Origin: Limnochordaceae bacterium
GTDB lineage: Bacteria > Bacillota > Limnochordia > Limnochordales > DUMU01
Direction: 5' to 3'
Length of the DNA: 64,000 nucleotides
Assembly: GCA_014896305.1 (NCBI GenBank)
Contig: JADBKQ010000001.1
Span: 248,001 to 312,000 of the forward strand
Shown here piece after piece: positions 60,203 to 64,000 of this stretch. The notes beneath the pieces are model-generated. The model had not been told where the DNA came from. It saw only the letters and a program-made list of their open reading frames with translations, and did no database searches. Positions within the stretch are counted from its first letter, which is position 1. The number at the start of each line of letters is the position of its first letter. The position numbers and the translations under genes were made by a program.

Positions 60203-60299
60203 GCAGGGGCACGAACGACAGCGCCCGCGGCAGATCGGCAGGGGCAGCTGTTTGACTCCCGCACACGGCTGCCAAAGTGCGATCGCAGGCGAAGTTTCG

Positions 60300-61370
60300 T
60301 TATTCCTCCTGGATGAACTGGCGGAGTGCACGAGCGAAAGCTTCCGGCACTTCTTGCATGGGCACGTGGCCGGCGTCCTCGATGACGACGAGCTTGGCGT
60401 GGGGGATTCTGGTCTGGGCCTCGAGAGCGTCCTGAAGAGCGAAGACGCGGTCGTGGCGACCCCAGACGAGGAGCGTGGGCTGCTGCAAGCGGGGCAGGTC
60501 GGCGTACGTGCGGGCTGAGGGGAGGCCAAGGGTAATACCAGTCAACAGGCTGGCGAGGCGACAGGCGCGCTGGGTGGCGATTGTCTCGTTCACCAGCGCA
60601 TCCTGGACTTTCTTGGGTCGGTGAAAGAGCGAAGACTGATAGGCAGACCGGATCACAGAGGGTTGTGGTCGCCCCAGGATTTGCCAGAACAGCATCGGCA
60701 AGAACCGGCGTCGGGAAGACCAGGGCTGCGGGCGCTTGCCGATGCCGGCGGCATCGACCAGCACCAGCCGGTCGACGAGGAAGGGGTAGTCCAGCGCGGT
60801 GCGGGCGGCGATCGCACCCCCTAACGAGACCCCAGCCAGCGTAAGAGGGGCGGGGGACTTTGGGGAGAGTTGGCGGGGCTCTTCGGTCGTGGCAGTGGCC
60901 GAACCGGTGGTCGCACCCAGCCGGCGCAGATAAGCCAGGAACGAGGCGACGGCCCGAGCATAGAACGGGATGGTGTACGTGGTCAGGGGCTTGGCACTAT
61001 GACCGTGGCCTGGTAGATCCAAGGCGATAGCTCGGTGGTCCGAGCCCAGGCGGCTCAAGACGTCCTTCCATGCCTGCCAATCGGACTGGAAGCCGTGCAC
61101 GAAGACGATCGTGGGCCTGGGCTGGCACAGGCTGTCCATGGCAGTGGAGCGAGCGTAGGTCGGGGCCTCTTCCGGGACAGCAGCCAGGTCGGGGTCGTAG
61201 AGAACGAAATGCAGACGCATGCCCCATAAGCCGCGGGCCACCAGCGAGAACGCGGGGCGGCCGTCCGGCAGGAGGAGGCGGAGGGGTTCAACGGGTTGGG
61301 AAGACCGTGAACGGTGTGGGGGGACGGCAGCGGTCTCCCGTCTGCGTTGGACGCCGTCTGATGGATTCAT
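60300..61370 (-). CDS. Alpha/beta-hydrolase
   Basis: A 356-residue alpha/beta-hydrolase of the esterase/C-C hydrolase type. HGFQSDW is the oxyanion loop, GVSLGG the nucleophile elbow, VWGRHDRVF the acid region, and AGHVPMQEVPEAF holds the catalytic His. A Thr/Ala/Glu-rich insert (about residues 152-170) interrupts the fold before the nucleophile. ATG 61370 has GGAAGGGGGG upstream. No signal peptide, although the N-terminal 35 residues are basic and unstructured. The substrate is unknown. Tail-to-tail with metG. Confidence 0.88.
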   Translation of the reverse strand: MNPSDGVQRRRETAAVPPHRSRSSQPVEPLRLLLPDGRPAFSLVARGLWGMRLHFVLYDPDLAAVPEEAPTYARSTAMDSLCQPRPTIVFVHGFQSDWQAWKDVLSRLGSDHRAIALDLPGHGHSAKPLTTYTIPFYARAVASFLAYLRRLGATTGSATATTEEPRQLSPKSPAPLTLAGVSLGGAIAARTALDYPFLVDRLVLVDAAGIGKRPQPWSSRRRFLPMLFWQILGRPQPSVIRSAYQSSLFHRPKKVQDALVNETIATQRACRLASLLTGITLGLPSARTYADLPRLQQPTLLVWGRHDRVFALQDALEAQTRIPHAKLVVIEDAGHVPMQEVPEAFARALRQFIQEE

Positions 61371-61535
61371 AGGGTATGCCCCCCTTCCGATTTTCTTTTT
61401 CCCTTTGCTGTTGGCGCATGTAGCCTTCAGCGAGGAGGCGAGGCCTTTACTGGTTCTTGCTATTCAGGGCCATATTCGCTAGGTGCTGACCACGAGTCTT
61501 TGCAGCAGGGGCGACATAAAGAACGAGGGGGTCAA

Positions 61536-61727
61536 TCAAGGCTCTTCGGGAATCACGATCCAGGCAAGGATATAGGCTAGCACTCCGGCGCCAGCCAGGC
61601 AGGCAATTACGATCCAGGCCAAGCGGATGACGCTGACGTCCACGTCCAGGTACTGGGCCAGACCGCCACAGACGCCTCCCAGCATTCGCTGAGAACGGGA
61701 ACGATATAGACGCTTGTTCACTCTCAT
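61536..61727 (-). CDS. PspC-domain membrane protein
   Basis: A 63-residue PspC-like protein: NKRLYRSRSQRMLGGVCGGLAQYLDVDVSVIRLAW, then one transmembrane helix (IVIACLAGAGVLAYILAWIVIP). PspC proteins take part in the phage-shock/cell-envelope stress response. ATG 61727 with GGAGG a few bases upstream is used; GTG 61721 two codons later is equally possible. The 165 bp between it and the hydrolase gene upstream of the strand hold no clear feature. Confidence 0.9.
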   Translation of the reverse strand: MRVNKRLYRSRSQRMLGGVCGGLAQYLDVDVSVIRLAWIVIACLAGAGVLAYILAWIVIPEEP

Positions 61728-61851
61728 CCCTCCTCCACAGGGCCCCACGGCATCGTTGGACGGGACTCGCGACCCTGAAGCCATTGGTATCATAGTGTTC
61801 GCTTCGCAGAAAGAGTAACCTGCTCGACGTTCGCTGGTACCGCAGGGAAGC

Positions 61852-62136
61852 ATGACGGCCCAAGCCTTTGCCCCAGCAACCGGTGGAGGCAGTGCTGCAG
61901 ACCCTTCTCATCGTGGTCGTTGGCCGGCGGGTGTTCCCCGTGAACGTCGTCGGTCCCTGCCGAAGTTCCTTGGGCCGGTGGTCAGGGCGATGCCTCTGAC
62001 CTATCTGGGCGATGCCCTGCGCCAGGTCATGGTGGGGGCGCCGCCCACCTACAGCATGGGGCTGGAGATCGGCATTCTGTTGGCGTGGATGGTGATGACC
62101 CTGGGCCTAAGCATCCGTCTCTTCCGCTGGGACTAG
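61852..62136 (+). pseudogene. Remnant of an ABC-2-type transporter permease (C-terminal end)
   Basis: From about 61955 the frame encodes LPKFLGPVVRAMPLTYLGDALRQVMVGAP...MGLEIGILLAWMVMTLGLSIRLFRWD, the last helix-loop-helix of ABC-2 permeases, normally preceded by about 200-300 residues with four or five more helices. Here only about 60 homologous residues remain; the 35 codons before them (Arg/Gly/Pro-rich) look unrelated, and no matching ATPase gene is nearby. I read it as a truncated leftover, not a functional gene; expression of a short peptide cannot be excluded. Confidence 0.65.
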
Positions 62137-62147
62137 GACATCAGTTG

Positions 62148-64000
62148 TCATGTCTTCGTGTTGATCGCTTTGATCAACACTGGGTCGACCTTGGGCCGGC
62201 GGTCGTAAGTAAGTAGGCCGTTGATCTCCTGCTCCACGTCCGTCAGCTGGGTGTAGCAGATGCCCTGGACCAGTGGGCTGGCGAGCAGAGCTTCCGTCGT
62301 GGCCCGGTAACGCTGCACCAATTCCTCCTCGTTGGTCGCCAGTTTGCCGTAGCCCCAGCCCTGCTCTTGCTCGCCTTTGCGAAAGCCCAGGCCGCCGTAC
62401 TCGGTGACCAGCAGCGGTTCACCGGCGTAGGAGACCCCAGGCGCAAACAGACTACGGTTGGCAGGGCGGAAACGGAGCGCTTCGTCCAGGGAGTGGTAGC
62501 GGTTGGAGAGCTCTTGCGGCCCGCTATAGTCATGAACGGTGAGCAGGTCCGAGCGCGCGTGCTCCCAGCCATCGTTGGACATGACGAACCGGGTGGGATC
62601 GAGGGATTTGAGCGTGTGATAGAGGGAGAGCTGATGGTCGACCTGGCGACGGTCATGGGCGAGCTCGCTGACACCCCAGCTTTCGTTGATCGGCACCCAA
62701 GCGACGACGCAAGGGTGGTTGTAATCTCGGGCGACCACCTGCAGCCATTCCTTCAGCAAACGTCGTGCGGCATCCTCGCTGTAGCGATAGGCGTTGGCCA
62801 TCTCGCCCCAGACGAGGTAGCCCAGTCGGTCCGCCCAGTACAGGAAGCGGGGGTCTTCCACCTTCTGATGCTTGCGACACCCGTTGAACCCAAAGGCTTT
62901 TCCCCATTCGATGTCCGCTCGCAGGGCGGCGTCGGTGGGGGCGGTGAGCAGGCCATCAGGCCAATATCCCTGGTCAAGGACGAGCTTCATGTAGTACGGC
63001 TGGCCGTTGAGGCAGACCCGCCCGCCCTCGATGCTCACCCAGCGCAGGCCCAGGTAGCTGTCGACCGTGTCGATGATGTGGTCGCCCAGGTAGAGCCGGT
63101 AGTTCACGCTGTACAGGTTAGGGGTCTCCGGACTCCACAGGTGAACCTCGTTGGGGAGCAGCTCGGTCTCCAGCCGGACGACCGGCGCAGTGCCAAGAAA
63201 CGCTGTGGTCATGCCAATCTGGGCAGAGTCGGCATCGCCCGCGGCGCTCGAGTTGGCATCACCTGCGGCGCTGGAGGCAGCGTCGGCGGCCGCACCGGCG
63301 TTGGCTGCCACGCTAGCGGCCGTACCGCCGGTGGGAGCAACACCGGCCACAACCTGGGCCGTTGCCACCGTGCGGTCAGCGTAACGGGTGGTTATGTCCA
63401 GGCGCAGAGGGGCGTTCGTACCGGTCAGATCCGGGCCGCCGGCGATCCAGGCTTGCACCCGTACCTTGCGCCCACCCGGCTCGGTCGTCAACTGCACTCG
63501 CTGCAGATAAGCGGCGGGAGAGACGGGTTCGAGCCAAACAGTTTGCCAGATGCCGGACGTACGGGTATAGAAAATGCCCTCCGAGTCCACCTTCCAATGC
63601 TGTTTGCCGCGGGGAATCTCCAGGTTGGTGGATGGGTCCCACGCCCGGACCACGATTGTGGCGACGGGGGTATCGAAGAGGTTCTGGGGGGCGATGAGGG
63701 CACTGGTGATATCGGCCGTAAACGGAGTGTGGCCGCCCTCGTGGTCGGCGACCAGCTGGCCGTTGACCCAGACGGTTGCCGCGTAGTCGACCGCTCCGAA
63801 GTGGAGCAGGATCCGCTTGCCCTGCCAGGCAGGGTTGCGGGGGATCACGATCCGCCGACGATACCACATGACATCGTGGAAGCTACGATCTCCGATTCCG
63901 CTAAGCGGTGTCTGAAAGGCGAAAGGAACGCAGATGCGCAGGGGGAAGGGGGCGGCCGCGTCGTCATACCACCGGTCTCTGAGCCCCCGGTTTTCGTCGT
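62148..64000 (-). CDS. GH2 glycoside hydrolase (beta-galactosidase/glucuronidase-like), 5' end missing
   Basis: The gene runs off the right edge; the visible 617 codons include nearly the whole protein. The minus-strand frame stays open above the ATG at 63869 (LRDRWYDDAAAPFPLRICVPFAFQTPLSGI...DRSFHDVMWYRRR), which is the start of the GH2 sugar-binding domain, so that ATG is internal. Order: sugar-binding jelly roll, immunoglobulin-like domain interrupted by an Ala/Ser/Gly-rich insert (near 63220-63330), and TIM barrel. Acid/base Glu is in VPINESWGV and the nucleophile Glu in LVTEYGGLG. Whether it is secreted cannot be judged without the start. The substrate is a beta-linked galactoside, glucuronide or mannoside. 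Confidence 0.92.
   Translation of the reverse strand, partial: DENRGLRDRWYDDAAAPFPLRICVPFAFQTPLSGIGDRSFHDVMWYRRRIVIPRNPAWQGKRILLHFGAVDYAATVWVNGQLVADHEGGHTPFTADITSALIAPQNLFDTPVATIVVRAWDPSTNLEIPRGKQHWKVDSEGIFYTRTSGIWQTVWLEPVSPAAYLQRVQLTTEPGGRKVRVQAWIAGGPDLTGTNAPLRLDITTRYADRTVATAQVVAGVAPTGGTAASVAANAGAAADAASSAAGDANSSAAGDADSAQIGMTTAFLGTAPVVRLETELLPNEVHLWSPETPNLYSVNYRLYLGDHIIDTVDSYLGLRWVSIEGGRVCLNGQPYYMKLVLDQGYWPDGLLTAPTDAALRADIEWGKAFGFNGCRKHQKVEDPRFLYWADRLGYLVWGEMANAYRYSEDAARRLLKEWLQVVARDYNHPCVVAWVPINESWGVSELAHDRRQVDHQLSLYHTLKSLDPTRFVMSNDGWEHARSDLLTVHDYSGPQELSNRYHSLDEALRFRPANRSLFAPGVSYAGEPLLVTEYGGLGFRKGEQEQGWGYGKLATNEEELVQRYRATTEALLASPLVQGICYTQLTDVEQEINGLLTYDRRPKVDPVLIKAINTKT

Overview
The window is a gene-dense, high-GC (my estimate by eye is low 60s percent) stretch of a bacterial chromosome. 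Shine-Dalgarno sequences are strong and purine-rich, and GTG/TTG starts are frequent. A LysM-GH18 enzyme of the spore-cortex SleL/YaaH type, a yybP-ykoY manganese riboswitch, a FetAB-type exporter and family-10-like glycosidases all point to a Gram-positive, probably spore-forming member of the Bacillota, perhaps a high-GC class such as Limnochordia or a Thermaerobacter/Symbiobacterium-like lineage. That placement is inference; no rRNA is present. I found no tRNA, rRNA, CRISPR array or insertion sequence.

Layout. 1-6.6 kb: the end of murB, asnB, a sugar-phosphate isomerase-like gene, then a leftward set (unknown secreted protein, CPBP protease, menA-like prenyltransferase). 6.6-14.1 kb: an unusual carbohydrate locus. 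It has a secreted discoidin + GHL10 glycosidase, a regulator-like protein that fuses an XRE helix-turn-helix to the same discoidin + GHL10 architecture, a perfect 11-bp inverted repeat in the divergent promoter region, a solute-binding protein without permeases, and a third, cytosolic GHL10 enzyme. 14.1-20.1 kb: ferredoxin, glycosyltransferase, and a Mn2+ riboswitch controlling a P2-type cation ATPase. 20.3-29.3 kb: a small unknown protein, a large SF1-helicase-like protein that has lost all its ATPase motifs, hydrolase, phosphatase, FetAB-like exporter, LysM-GH18 enzyme. 29.4-35 kb: DUF3592 and patatin genes, a HepT-MntA toxin-antitoxin pair, and a small redox cluster (proline-rich secreted protein, ApbE flavin transferase, b-type transmembrane cytochrome). 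35-41.4 kb: a branched-chain amino-acid-type ABC importer (livG-F-H-M leftward, livK divergent) and a DUF488 gene. 41.7-64 kb: GH27 alpha-galactosidase with an inserted carbohydrate-binding module, AbrB regulator plus heterodimeric ABC exporter, GH38 alpha-mannosidase, Lhr-like helicase, CDP-alcohol phosphatidyltransferase, metG with a strong promoter, alpha/beta hydrolase, PspC, an ABC-2 permease remnant, and a GH2 glycosidase running off the end.

Common threads. Many genes concern carbohydrate recognition or cleavage (three GHL10 proteins, GH18, GH27, GH38, GH2, GT4, one sugar-binding protein). Many otherwise conserved enzymes carry Ala/Gly/Pro/Ser-rich low-complexity inserts in loops. The most novel items are the HTH-discoidin-GHL10 fusion with its candidate operator and the catalytically dead helicase-like protein. 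Where a reading frame was open further upstream, I set starts from ribosome-binding sites; the reasoning is given per gene.
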